Program-made: the position numbers and the translations under genes
NCBI GenBank assembly: GCA_905221615.1
Contig: CAJNDT010006139.1
Coordinates: forward strand, 62,001 to 126,000
Origin: Symbiodinium sp. CCMP2592
Lineage: Eukaryota; Sar; Dinophyceae; Suessiales; Symbiodiniaceae
Reading direction: 5' to 3'
DNA: 64,000 bases
The notes under the pieces: model-generated
What the model was told of the DNA's origin: nothing
Seen by the model: only the letters and a program-made list of their open reading frames with translations
Databases searched by the model: none
Shown: positions 17,959-29,028 of the stretch, piece by piece
Layout of the letters: each line of letters opens with the position of its first letter
Numbering within the stretch: position 1 is the stretch's first letter

Positions 17959-18067
17959 CCCAGAGACTCCAATATCCCTTAATTAAGGAATATTCCTTAA
18001 ATCATATTAGGGATCCTACTATAATTTAAGGTATATTCCGTAATTAAAGTATATTGGAGTCTCTTGG
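17959..18067. mobile_element. CCAGAGACTCC-family foldback element, near-complete
   Basis: 109 bp: CCAGAGACTCCAATATCCC at the left, GTATATTGGAGTCTCTTGG at the right, TTAATTAAGGAATATTCC inside each arm, AT-rich centre with GGATCCTACTATAA. No ORF. Confidence 0.85.
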
Positions 18068-18499
18068 TTCGGCGCCTGGTTAAGTCGCCACAGAGGTGGC
18101 GTTTGCACTGTTTTTGGAAGAGCTGCTATACGAATTATGCCCGTTCCGTCCCTCTGTCTCTCTCTCTACCTTTAAACTTTTGTATACTGTACAACCAAAC
18201 ATAGCGAATACTGAAAATATTGATTGTAAAAAACCTAGCAGATAGCCATGTCTTTGCACGGATTCCTTCGTGTGTGCATTGAAACTTTTGGTTCAGTTCT
18301 GAAATACCGACACACCCGTGAACAGAAACATAAGCAGGTATATAGCTGCACATATACAAAGAAAGATGGACAAGTGTGTGTAGAACCGTGGATGTGGCTA
18401 TTGATTAGAAGGCAAATAGGTGGACAGACAAACAAATCGATAGAAACGGAGAGCCGGAGACCAAAAGACACAGGCTGTGTCTTGATACCCTAGACCCTG

Positions 18500-18520
18500 C
18501 CCCCCCCCCCCCCCCCCCCG
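18500..18520. repeat. Poly-C tract
   Basis: About 20 consecutive C. The flanks 18120-18490 are AT-rich unique sequence with weak ORFs on both strands, and 18520-18660 is C/A-rich decayed repeat. Confidence 0.9.
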
Positions 18521-18659
18521 AAACTCTGGGCCATCAACCCAAAACAGATCCCGAAACCTCAGCTCAGACCCCAGGCCCCAAACCCCAAGCTCTCAACCTG
18601 CCTCAAGCCCAAATCCCAAGCTCAGACTCCAAGCCTCAGGCCTTAAGCCTTAAGCTCCA

Positions 18660-19515
18660 ACCGTACACAGATCCTGCAATGTACTCAAAACCCTGAATCA
18701 TAGACCCTGAACCTTCAACCCTGAACCCTAAACCCTAAACCCTGAACCCGAAGCCCGAAACCCTGAACCCTAAACCCTCAACCCTGAACCCGAAACCCTG
18801 AACTCTAAACCCAATAAGTCGATACTCCCTGCCTGCGCTCCCGAACCCTCCTTTGCGAGCTCCAGTAGCTCTGAAGAGGCACCCGGCACATCCGCGCCTT
18901 CAACTTCTAGTGTTAAGGGCTTAGGCTTCAGGGTGTAGGGTTTAGGCCTCAAGGTTTAGGGTTTAGGCTTCAGGGTTTAGGGCTTCGGCTTCAAGGTTTA
19001 GGATTTCGGCTTCAGGCTTCAGGGTTTAGGCTTCAGGGTTTAGGGCTGTTTTGCCTCAGGTGAGAGGGATGTGGCTTAGGCTTTGGCCTTGCAAGCTCAG
19101 AGTGAAGGTGTAGGTTTAGGGCAAGGATAGGATTTTCGGGTTCAGGCTGGATTTAGGGTTTGGGTTTCAGGCTGTGGCTTTAAACCCTAAACCCTAAACC
19201 CTACTAAACCCTAAACCCTAAACCCTACTAAACCCTAAACCCTAACCCTAAACCCTACTAAACCCTAAACCCGAAACCCCAAAGCCTAAACCATAAACCC
19301 TACCAAACCCTAAACCCTGCTAAGCCCTAAAGCCTAAACCATAAACCCTACTAAACCCTAAACCCGAAACCCCAAAGCCTAAACCATAAACCCTACTAAA
19401 CCCTAAACCCTGCTAAGCCCTAAAGCCTAAACCATAAACCCTACTAAACCCTAAGCCCTGCTAAGCCCTAAACCCTAAACCATAAACCCTACTAAACCCT
19501 AAACCCTGCTAAACC
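18660..19515. repeat. CCCTAAA arrays with a CCCTACTAAACCCTAAA higher-order unit
   Basis: From about 19180 the array alternates CCCTAAACCCTACTAAA with CCCTGCTAAGCCCTAAA and ACCATAAACC variants in blocks of about 65-110 bp that recur three to four times. The same unit reappears at 23940-24170 and 34715-34790. Confidence 0.8.
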
Positions 19516-19950
19516 GAGACAAGAGAGACAAAGAGAGCGACAAGAGAGAGATGTAGAAGAAAAGGAGAGAAGCCAGAGAGAAAGAGAGCGAGCGAAAAGG
19601 AGACAACATAAGGCAGAAAGAGCCGAAACACCTACAACTACAACACAGGAGCGTTCGAAGCAGGGCACGGCCAACGCTGCCCAGTCCGGTGTGGAGAAGC
19701 CGCCGCCGCACGGCTCCTCGTCGAACGCCTCGGCTTGAGACACACGCACACAAGCAAGAGGACAAGAAAGGAGAGCAGAGACAGCAACACGGACGGGAGA
19801 AGCAGAGAGAGACAGAGAGAGAGAGAGTAAGACGGATAAAACAAGGCGCATAAGCGTGGGCATCCGCGTCGTCGCCGTCCTCCACAGCAGCCTGCAAAGC
19901 AACGAAAGAAGCCAAGAACGTAACCCGAGAAACCCAACAGAGGAAGCAAA

Positions 19951-19989
<39 letters not shown>

Positions 19990-20070
19990 AAGAGAGGGAG
20001 AGAGAGCAAAAGCGACACAAGAGAGAGGACGAGCGTGAACGACAGAGAGAAAACAAAAGAGCAGAATGAG

Positions 20071-20111
<41 letters not shown>

Positions 20112-20660
20112 GAGAGAAACAGAGGCGAACTCAAGCCACGAAACTGGTCCAGAGGGTGCTGCTGCCGGCTCCGCCTAAGACTGTGCACGGCTGAGGCACT
20201 AAGGACACCAGCAGCAGCACAACAAAGTTCTAGGCAGGACACGTCCAGTTCCCCCGCCGACTCGGGCGTGGGGTAGTAAAAGCTCTGCTCGTCCCACTCC
20301 TCGGCTTGAGACACACACACACACACAAAGACGGGAGAAGCAGAAAGAGAGACAGACACAGAGAGAGTTAGACGGAGAAAACAAGGCGCGTAGGTGTCGG
20401 TGTCCGCATCGTCACCGTCCTCCATAGCGACCTGCAAAGCCACGAAAGGGGCCAAGAACGCAACCCGAGAAAACCAGCAGAGGAAGCAAGAGCGAGAGAA
20501 GAGAGAAAAGAAAAGGGACAGAAGGAGAAGGCAAACAGATAACGGCGAAAGATTAACAGAGGCCAGGAGACGCGGCGGTCGACCGCCTCGGAAAGAGCAC
20601 GGAGGAGGCTCTCTTGCAGCAACAGAGAAGCACGGCGGGCAAGACGCCAAATAAGCCGAG
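19516..20660. repeat. GA-rich low-complexity block with internal duplication
   Basis: Long AG runs (19950-19990, 20070-20107) within purine-rich sequence. A segment of roughly 300 bp is present twice (about 19680-19960 and 20215-20500), sharing TGCAAAGC-ACGAAAG-GCCAAGAACG-AACCCGAGAAA. The minus-strand open frame here (Ser/Leu/Cys-rich, over 380 codons) follows from CT-rich sequence and lacks domain features. Confidence 0.7.
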
Positions 20661-21539
20661 CATCCTCCCCGTCAGAACGTGGCTGGGCCTTGGCAAATAC
20701 AAACCATGCAGGAATATATATGCTGGAACGCGACGGCAATCGGAGAGGCAACGAATGAACAGGCTAATACGATCACAACCCAAACCCGTAAGGTACCAAA
20801 CCCGATGAACCAGAGCCGCTGTCAGAATCCAAGGCACACCAGCCAGGAGCAAAAGGGCGCCCATCAGAAGCCAGCACATCCTCCAGGACGAATGGGGGGA
20901 ACAAATCACCCTCCAACAAAAGAAAAGGAACTAGTCAGAGGAAGAGAGGCAGAGGGAGGAGTGCCGGGCGCGCCTTCCCAGGCGGTAAAGAGTGTCGTGG
21001 GCGCGATGATGCTCGATACAAACGGCTGCCACCCAAAGAGGCAATGTAAGCCGAATCAAGAGTTCAAACCGTGCGTCCCAAGATTTGATGTGGATAGTTG
21101 GCACGCGAATTGGCCCCGGGCGGAACCGAAGAGGCAGAAGATCACGCAAGCACCTCGGACGAGAAACCAGGAAACTGCGAAGCCCACGGGCTCAAATTCG
21201 ACCTCCCGTCTGAAACGCAAGACCTTCCTAGAAGCTTTGTACATTTTCAACATCCAAAGTACAGGCTGTCGTACCACGCTTGTCCAGCTCCAACGTTAAC
21301 AACGCATGGTGTTGGAAACCCTCGCCCTGCGTCAACATCAAACCTACAAGCTCCTTTGCACGCCCCTGCCCTTCCTAGACATCGGGTTTGCAGGTACTGC
21401 ACGGCACAACACAAGTAACTTTCCGCACGTGTGTTGATGCCACCCAAGATTGAGGGTAGCGCTGTTGGATCTCTCCTTTGTGCCGTCTCGGCTCTAGGCG
21501 AAATCAGCTCGAAGATGTCGCCTACAACCACACCCTCCA
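20660..21539. other. Non-telomeric sequence, no supported gene
   Basis: Balanced composition, open on the plus strand at 20679-21299 (206 codons, Pro/Gln/Lys/Thr-rich, no recognised domain) with partly open minus frames. It could include exons, but no splice or family evidence was found. Confidence 0.35.
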
Positions 21540-22290
21540 ACCTCCGAAACGACCCCGAACAAAACCGAAACCACGCGCACTCGAACCTTGCAGCCTCGGA
21601 ACACCCAAACCACCTGAGAATCCCTGAAGCCTAGGGGAAGAAGGTGCCCGGCGAATCGAAGCGAGGAGGTCATAACCTGAGCGCGGGAGGGTTAGGCACA
21701 GGGAGAGGAAGCAGGAAGGGTAAGGAAGCAAGGAAGGGCGGGAGGGCTTCGGATTTTGGGGTTTAGTGTTTTAGGGCTCGGGGTTTTCGGATTAAAGGCT
21801 TTAGGATCTGGGGATATAGGGTCTTAGGATTTGGAAGTTGTTGCCGTTGGAACGCGGGGCGGGTTAAAGGTTCGAGCTTTGGGCTTTCGGGGTTAAGGAG
21901 TTTAAGTGTTTGGCCAACACCACGCAGGGCAGGCAGAGCAAGAAAAAACAGGACAGAGCGGGACAGAAGAGGGCAGGACTGGACAGACCAGGACGAGGCA
22001 GGGCAGGGCAGAACAGAACAAGGCAGGGCAAGGCAGCACAGAAACTCTAAGCGCCCGCACTCTAAGCCTGGCTGCATCGGAGCCCCACACCTTCCAAGCT
22101 CCGAAACGACCCACAACAAAACCAAGCCTTGCGCATTCGGACCTCGCAGCCTCGGAAAACCCAAACCACCTGGGAATCCCCGAAGCCTAGCAAAGAAGTG
22201 CCTGGCAAACAACGCGAAGAGGTCCGGACCTGAGCGCGGGAGGGGTAGGCACAAGGAGAGAAAGCGGGAAGGGGGAGGAGGCAGGGAAGG
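21540..22290. repeat. Direct duplication of about 200 bp
   Basis: Copies at about 21540-21735 and 22097-22290 share CCGAAACGACCC, GCAGCCTCGGAA, CCCAAACCACCTG, GAATCCC-GAAGCCTAG and CCTGAGCGCGGGAGGG, with 75-80% identity by eye. A weaker third trace lies at 22490-22550. Between them lies GGCAGGGCAGAACAG-type low complexity (21920-22040). Confidence 0.7.
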
Positions 22291-23011
22291 GTGGAAGAGC
22301 TAAGAGTTTGGAGGCCTAGCGTTTCAAGGCTCAAGGTTTACATAAGGTTAATGCTTTAGGCTTTCAGGACGTGGAGTGTGCAGGTTCGAGGGTCGGAAGC
22401 CCTTATGTACATACGAAGCCCAGCAAACCGGAAATCCCAAGCCACAACCCCGAACCAACAAACAACAAAAACCCACAACGGCGCAACCAAGTTCCCGGCG
22501 AGCGAAGAGGCCACGACCTGAGAAGGCAAGCGAAGTCAGGGAAAGGTGCACAAGCCATGCAGTCGACAATGGCATGCAAAAAGAGGCACTGCAGCTGCGC
22601 AAAGGTGCAATCTATTTTACCCGCGAATGCAAAGGAAGGGTGAAAAAAAAAATATGCCGACCCCAGCCCCCGAGCCACCGATGCTGGTGTTAGGCGCTCG
22701 GCAACAAGAGATTAAAAAAAGCAAAAAGGGCAAGGATTGAATTCATTAATTACAGCTCCAAAAAAAGGCCACGCATTAACGGGGCGCATCCCGCAGGGCT
22801 TTGCATCTATAGCACCTAAACTAAGAGCTGCCGTAGCAGATTAAGTAGAAAACAATTACAACCAACAACAAAACCAAGTGCGATGCAAAGCCCACGGCCC
22901 GTGAAACGGGGACGAACCGAACTAACCAAACCCCAACTAAATCAATCAAATCCAATAACTAAACCCAATAACCAAACCAAGTTACCGTCCCCAGTATGTA
23001 CAAGGGGCGCT

Positions 23012-23204
23012 CTGGTCGGGGGGTTGTCCTCGGCATCTGGAGGCGAGCCTCGCTCCGGACAAACCCCCGACCTTACTACCCCCGGGTCCCCGATTGAAAC
23101 AAACTAAATTAGCGGCGACTTGCGCGTCTAAAACCCCATAGACTCCCAACAAAACAACAACAGAGAACCAAAGTATCCAACACAAAACCCGAATCGGGGA
23201 CCCC
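23012..23204. repeat. Nested inverted repeats
   Basis: GGTCGGGGGGTTGTCC (23013) pairs with GGACAAACCCCCGACC (about 23056); inside is a smaller foldback around GGAGGCGAGCCTCGCTCC. Separately GGGTCCCCGATT (23084) pairs with AATCGGGGACCCC (23192). Confidence 0.7.
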
Positions 23205-23935
23205 AAGAAAAAGATGTTATTAAAAAAAAGCATGCACATGCAATAAGGGAAAATGGCAAACGGCCAAGGCCCCGCAAAAAAAAAAAGATATCAGTATGTT
23301 AGATAGGATGCAACAAGGCGGACAGATGGATAATACCCTAAGGTTAGACAAAACTACATAGGTAGTTACATACATACACAAACACACAATATACCGGCCT
23401 ACTTACGAGGCGGATTCTGGTAAAACTGGGCCTTGGCCTTGGCCTCGGCCTTAGATTTGGCGTTCGCCTTAGGCGCAGCACGCCGAATCTGTTGAAAAAG
23501 ATGATTGCGAGGCAACGGTGCGTCACAACGACTGCTCCGCATGGGGTAGCCTGGCGGCAGACAGGAAGAGAACAACCGAGATTCCCCCAAACGCCCGAAA
23601 TCCTATAGACCCCAAAACCTTACATCCCCGAGCCCTAAACCCTTAAACGGCAGACAACAAAGTACTAAACCTAAAACAACCCTAAGCCCCGCAAGCCCAA
23701 GCGCTGAAACCCTGAACCCTAAAACCCGAGACCCCGACCCTAAGCCCTCGCACCCAAAGCCCTCGCACCAAAACCACTAGACCCAAAGACCCCAAACACA
23801 AAAAACTAAAGCCCTGAACCCTAAAACCCCTAAACCCAGAAATCCTACGAACCCGAAACATGTAAAACCTTAAACCCCGCGAACCACAATCCCTTAACAC
23901 ACAGAACACCCAAAGGCCTCGAGCCCGGTTGGCTA
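23205..23935. other. Mixed sequence, no supported gene
   Basis: An A-rich stretch, then 23400-23590 with GGCCTTGGCCTTGGCCTCGGCC repeats (minus-strand Ala/Lys codons), then decayed CCCTAAA repeat. Confidence 0.4.
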
Positions 23936-24175
23936 AGCAACGCGCCCTAAACCCTAAACCATAAACCCTACTAAACCCTAAACCCTGCTAAGCCCTAAAC
24001 CCTAAACCCTAAACCCTAAACCCTACTAAACCCTAAACCCTACTAAACCCTAAACCCTAAACCCTAAACCCCACTAAACCATAAACCCTACTAAACCCTA
24101 AACCCTGCTAAGCCCTAAACCCTAAACCCTAAACCCTAAACCCTACTAAACCCTAAACCCTACTAAACTAGGGGT
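23936..24175 (-). repeat. CCCTAAACCCTACTAAA array
   Basis: Two copies of a block of about 115 bp mixing CCCTAAACCCTACTAAA, CCCTGCTAAGCCCTAAA and ACCATAAACC. Followed at 24180-24340 by a short GC-rich unique stretch without a clear ORF. Confidence 0.8.
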
Positions 24176-24399
24176 GGCAGGCCGGTGGGCCCTGTCGGCC
24201 CACCGCTGCCGAATCCCCCCCAGCAAGCGGCTTCCATAGCATCGCACATACAATACGCCTGAACAGCGCTTCAACTGTCTTACCAGAGGGTCAGCCGTGC
24301 CACCGCTAAGCAGTGGGTCGCCGTCAGTACTGACCTAATAATATAATTAAACCCCAAACCCTGCGCAGAATGACCCCCAAACCATAAACAAGTCGGTGC

Positions 24400-26690
24400 T
24401 AAACCATAAACGTTTAGGGTTTAGGGCACATTTTGGCCGGATTTTGGCAATCCCCGTTTAGGGTTTAGCCGGATTCGGGCCTAAACCATAAACGTTTAGG
24501 GTTTAGCGTTTAGGGTTTAGCGTTTAGGGTTTGGCGTTTAGGGTTTAGAGCCAAATTTCCCGGATTTTGGGGTGGGCGTTTTGGGTGACAAATTCTGTTC
24601 ATAAAATAGCACTTTTAATGAGGCCGGGGGCCGATCTTGGGGTCCCCCCCACTCTGGGCCTAAACTACAAACGGAACTGGGGCCTAAACTACAAACGTTT
24701 AGGGTTTAGCCGCAGACTCGGGCCTAAACTACAAACGTTTAGGGTTTAGCCGCGGACTCGTGCCTAAACCATAGACGTTTAAGATTTAGCGTTTAGGGTT
24801 TAGCGTTTAGGGTTTTGCGTTTAGGGTTTAGAGCTAAATTTCCTGGATTTTGGAGTGGGCGTTTTGGATGACAAATTCTGTTCATAAAATGGCGATTTTA
24901 ATTAGGCCGGGGGCCGATCTCGAGGTACCCCCCACTCTGGGCCTAAACTACAAACGGAACTGGGGCCTAAACTACAAACGTTTAGGGTTTAGCCGCGGAC
25001 TCGGGCCTAAACTACAAACGTTTAGGGTTTAGCCGCGGACTCGCGCCTAAACCATAGACGTTTAGCGTTTAGGGTTTAGCGTTTAGGGTTTTGCGTTTAG
25101 GGTTTAGGGCCAAATTTCCTGGATTTTGGAGTGGGCGTTTTGGATGACAAATTCTGTTCATAAAATAGCGATTTTAATGAGGCCGGGGGCCAATCTCGAG
25201 GTACCCCCCATTCTGGGCCTAAACTACAAACGGAACTGGGGCCTAAACTACAAACGTTTAGGGTTTAGCAGGATTCGGGTTTCGCGTTTAGGGTTTAGCG
25301 TCTAGGTGTCTGTCCCCCGTCCGCGCGTCTGTCCCCCGTCCGGCCGCTTTTCCTTGTGAGTGGGCATTTTGGGTGACAAATTCAGTTCATAAAATAGCAC
25401 TTTTAATTAGGCCGGGGGCCGGATCTCGGGGTCCCCCCCATCCTTGGGGACGCGTCTGTTTCCCGTCCGGACCCCTGTGTCTGTCCCCCGTCCGGCTGCG
25501 TCTGTCCCCCGTCCGGCCGCTTTTCCTTTTTTTGAGTGGGCATTTTGGGTGACAAATTCTGTTCATAAAATAGCACTTTTAATAGGCCGGGGCTGGATCT
25601 CGGGGTCCCCCCCATCCTTGGGGAAGCGTCTGTCCCCCGTCCGGCTGCGTCTGTCCCCCGTCCGGCCGCTTTTCCTTTTTTTGAATGGGCATTTTGGCTG
25701 ACAAATTCTATTCATAAAATACAATTTTTAATTAGGCCGGGGGCCGGATCTCGGGGTCCCCCCCGTCCTTGGGAATTCCTTTTTTGAGTGGGCATTTTGG
25801 CTAACAAATTCTGTTCATAAAATAGCACCTTTAATTAGGCCGGGGGCCGGATCTCGGGGTCCCCCGACGCGTCTGTCCCCCGTCCGGCCGCTTTTCCTTT
25901 TTTGAGTGGGCATTTTGGGTAACAAATTCTGTTCATAAAATACAACTTTTAATTAGGCCGGGGGCCGGATCTCGGGGTCCCCCTCATCCTTGGGGACGCG
26001 TCTGTCCCCCGTCCGGCCGCTTTTCGGATTTTTGGGTGGGCGTTTTGGGTGACAAATTCTGTTCATAAAATAACATTTTTAATTAAGCCGCGGGCCGATC
26101 TTGGGGTCCCCCCCATTCTGGGCCTAAACTACAAACGGAACTGAGGCCTAAACTACAAACGTTTAGGGTTTAGCCGCGGACTCGGGCCTAAACCATAGAC
26201 GTTTACGGTTTAGCGTTTAGGGCTTAACGTTTAGGGTTTAGTGCCAAATTTCCCGGATTTTGGGGTGGGCGTTTTGGGTAATAAATTCTGTTCATAAAAT
26301 AGCACTTTTGATTAAGCCGGGGGCCGATCTTGGGGTCCCCTCCATTCTGGGCCTAAACTACAAACGTGTTTTTTTTGGGGAACATCTCGGCCAGCCCGAA
26401 TCCCCCCTTGCGCGACGCTCGAAACTTGACCCTCTTCATTGTGTTGGCCATCAAAGCAATTTAACATCAAACCAAGGAATCAAGTAAAAGACTTGTTTCC
26501 ATAATTGTGCGACTGTTCGTAAAATCAGACTTTAATCAGGCCGGGGGCCGATCTCGGTGTTACCCCCCCCCCCCCATTCTGGGCTTAAACTACAAACGGA
26601 TCTTTTTGGGAACAGCTCGGCCAGCCGGAATCCCCCCTTGCGCGACGCTCGAAACTTGACCCTCTTTATTGTTTTGGGTTTAGCGTTTAG
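24400..26690 (+). repeat. Tandem array with 80-bp core, left of Helitron
   Basis: About ten copies of a conserved core: GGGCGTTTTGGGTGACAAAT, then TCTGTTCATAAAATAGCAC, TTTTAAT, AGGCCGGGGGCCGATCTCGG, GGTCCCCCC. Starts near 24571, 24859, 25131, 25363, 25539, 25689, 25791, 25910, 26037, 26264. Spacers are of two kinds: CAAACGTTTAGGGTTTAGC units, or GGGGACGCGTCTGTCCCCCG hairpin units. The core stays open in one plus frame (FWVTNSVHKIALL), probably by sequence conservation. The right end carries a 65-bp direct repeat (26377-26440 and 26608-26670, with CCTTGCGCGACGCTCGAAAC). Confidence 0.85.
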
Positions 26691-26936
26691 GGTGTATATA
26701 CGGTTATGCTGAATGCTTGGCCGTCTTTAATGCTTTGGCCATCAAGCCATAACTCAATCGGGCAACCACCTCTTGTAATTTTGGGCACATGCCAATTACA
26801 GACATCGAAGGAGTGTCCAATTCCAATTGACCGTAAACCGACCAATCAAACTGAACTCCACAGCTTTTTTCCCGCTCTGCTTCCGCAACCTGTCTTCTGT
26901 ACGGGGGCTGGGCCCGCACCGCACAGGCCTCCACCA

Positions 26937-29018
26937 TCAATCGCATCTAGCGGGCACGCAATGCTTTCTTTCAATGCGGCCGAGGAATTGCCAACTTTCG
27001 TCCTTTCGCACTCGAGAGATAGCGACGTACGCCGCCCCTCTAACGAACGGAACATCTAGCCAAATCGTGGCATGATCCAAAGTTGCCCCTTGAATTTTGT
27101 GCAGAGTGCTGCTGTACCCTAGTCTCAGAGGCAATGCTGTGACCCGTCGCACAGACCCGTCTGCCAGCTCGTAGTCTTGAGTGACGGCATGGACCAGTGC
27201 GACTTTGCCGTTGTCCAACAAGACCTGCAGCCCACTGCGGCGCATCTGCTGCACAACTCCACCCATGCCATTGACGAAGCCGTGCTCTTTGTCTTCGTTT
27301 TTTGTGATTGTGACACGCATACCGGGGAATATGGGCATTCGGAAAGGTTCTGCATCCATTCTAGTCTGGCCGTGAAAGTTGCGATGGTTCTCTTCCGGAT
27401 CGGCAGGCACATAACCCAGCAATTGGGTCTCGTCGAAAAGCGCTTCGATCGCCAGCTGGTTCAAGTGAGCCGAAGCTCGTCGGGAAATGGTGACAAACTG
27501 AGTTGTGGGAGTCCTTTGCAGGATTTTCGCCACATTATCTGCCGTTGGCATGTTGTCCGAGCCACAAGCACTATGTTTCTTCAGGATCTTGCGAAGTTGC
27601 CGACCGGAGGGTGTGGCGCTGCGGAGTAACTCCAGCTTCCAGCGAAGCTGACTGCATTTGCAGCGTCTCATTGTGCGAAGATATACTTTGCCCACCTCCG
27701 GCCACCGTGCACTCTGCTGAGCCGTCGTTCCGTCAGGCCCCGTCAACTGGCAGAAGTCACCAACCAACACCAGTGCAGGACGACGGTCAGCAGCGTCCCA
27801 CAATCGCAGGATACGTTCGAAAATCCACAAAGGGACCTGCCCAATCTCGTCGATCACCACCAAGTCGTATATGTTCATCATTTCGAGCGTGGTGACTTCG
27901 TCCTTGTGCAGCGCGAACATGCCGTGGATAGTGTCCACATCCAGGTCCGGGTTGTCGATCCTGTACTTGGATGCCAGAAGCCCCGTAGGGCAGGCAACAC
28001 CCACGTGCGCCCCGGCTTCCACCGCTCGGCGGATGGCTACTTGCACGGCTGTGCTCTTGCCACTTCCGGCGGGGCCGAGGATGGCTGTGACACGCTCCCC
28101 TGCAGATTGTCTGTCCACCTGCAGGTATTGCCACCAAGAAGCTTGATTGTTGTCTTCCGGCCACCTGCATGCGAGCGATGTGTCGACTCTCTCAGCGATG
28201 ACGCGTGCTGCTAGCTGCTGCTCTGGTGCCAACCTATCGAAGTCGGGCAGCACGGCGGTCACGCCTGCCGCCTCGGATCTTGGCAGTCGCGCCGGAGCAG
28301 GGACTTCTCCTGCAAAGTATGCGTCGATGAGCTCCGTTCTGGCCCGTATCACCTCCAGCGCGTTGGTGATGTACAAGTCGGTCCTGGCCTCCAGCTGCAG
28401 TTCGCTTGCGATGCGACGCGGGTTTCGCCAAAAGTCCGGTCGGCGTAGAAGGCAGAGGCCAAGGAAGCGAAGCTCCTGTGGAAGGCAGGTAGCTCGGTCG
28501 TCCCAGAGGTCGGCTACGTCTCGGAAAGGTACGTGCAACAGTAGCCACTGTCCGAAATGGAAGTCACTGTAGCAGGAGTACATGATGCAGGCGACCAGAA
28601 CTTCTCCTTCCGCTGTAAGAGTGTTGATCCAGTGCGTCAGCGGCATTTCGACCTTGCGAGCCTTGTGTAGCCGCCGGTAGCGCTGGGCAATTTGTCCACC
28701 CGAGCCGGACACCCGTAGGTATTCGATGAGACTCATGCTTCTTCGTCGCCAGGAGCAATCCATATAATTCCGAACCTCCTGCGGCATCTCCTTGTTCCAG
28801 GGCACCGGCACCACGAACTTGCGGACGACCGCCGGGCACAGGAATTGAGGGTGCTGCTGTGCTGCTAGCTGCATGACCATTTCAGGTTGCAGTGGGTGAT
28901 AGTCGGACAGGATGCGCCTCGCCAGAGCGAAGCCACTGGCTTGATCGTTGAGCAATTCCTGCGCGAAGGAGCTGGAAAACTTCGGAAGGTAACCTTGCGG
29001 CAAGGCAGTGCGTTTCAT
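26937..29018 (-). CDS. Helitron Pif1-type DNA helicase
   Basis: 693 codons. Residues 1-250 continue the Rep-to-helicase linker of Helitron proteins. Superfamily 1B motifs follow: Walker A GPAGSGKST at about 315-323, Walker B LVVIDEIG at about 386-393, motif III LVGDFCQL at about 418-425, the motif V region STLHKIQGATL at about 637-647 and motif VI AYVAISRVR at about 663-671. In Helitrons this domain unwinds DNA during rolling-circle transfer. The first ATG here is not a natural start: the same frame is open upstream (HDRLV before MKRT), in the frame that would continue the Rep ORF after a one-frame change near 29060. All helicase motifs are intact, so the copy is fairly young. Confidence 0.9.
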   Translation of the reverse strand: MKRTALPQGYLPKFSSSFAQELLNDQASGFALARRILSDYHPLQPEMVMQLAAQQHPQFLCPAVVRKFVVPVPWNKEMPQEVRNYMDCSWRRRSMSLIEYLRVSGSGGQIAQRYRRLHKARKVEMPLTHWINTLTAEGEVLVACIMYSCYSDFHFGQWLLLHVPFRDVADLWDDRATCLPQELRFLGLCLLRRPDFWRNPRRIASELQLEARTDLYITNALEVIRARTELIDAYFAGEVPAPARLPRSEAAGVTAVLPDFDRLAPEQQLAARVIAERVDTSLACRWPEDNNQASWWQYLQVDRQSAGERVTAILGPAGSGKSTAVQVAIRRAVEAGAHVGVACPTGLLASKYRIDNPDLDVDTIHGMFALHKDEVTTLEMMNIYDLVVIDEIGQVPLWIFERILRLWDAADRRPALVLVGDFCQLTGPDGTTAQQSARWPEVGKVYLRTMRRCKCSQLRWKLELLRSATPSGRQLRKILKKHSACGSDNMPTADNVAKILQRTPTTQFVTISRRASAHLNQLAIEALFDETQLLGYVPADPEENHRNFHGQTRMDAEPFRMPIFPGMRVTITKNEDKEHGFVNGMGGVVQQMRRSGLQVLLDNGKVALVHAVTQDYELADGSVRRVTALPLRLGYSSTLHKIQGATLDHATIWLDVPFVRGAAYVAISRVRKDESWQFLGRIERKHCVPARCD

Positions 29019-29028
29019 TACGAGTCTA

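Noticed and set aside
19499..20650. A 383-codon minus-strand ORF, Ser/Leu/Cys-rich
   Set aside because: It follows the GA/CT low-complexity tracts and changes character with them; no domain, no start context, and both copies of an internal duplication are read through.
24567..26487. Repeated peptide FWVTNSVHKIALL encoded by each array core
   Set aside because: Same reading appears because the DNA core is conserved; spacers break the frame and no longer protein exists.
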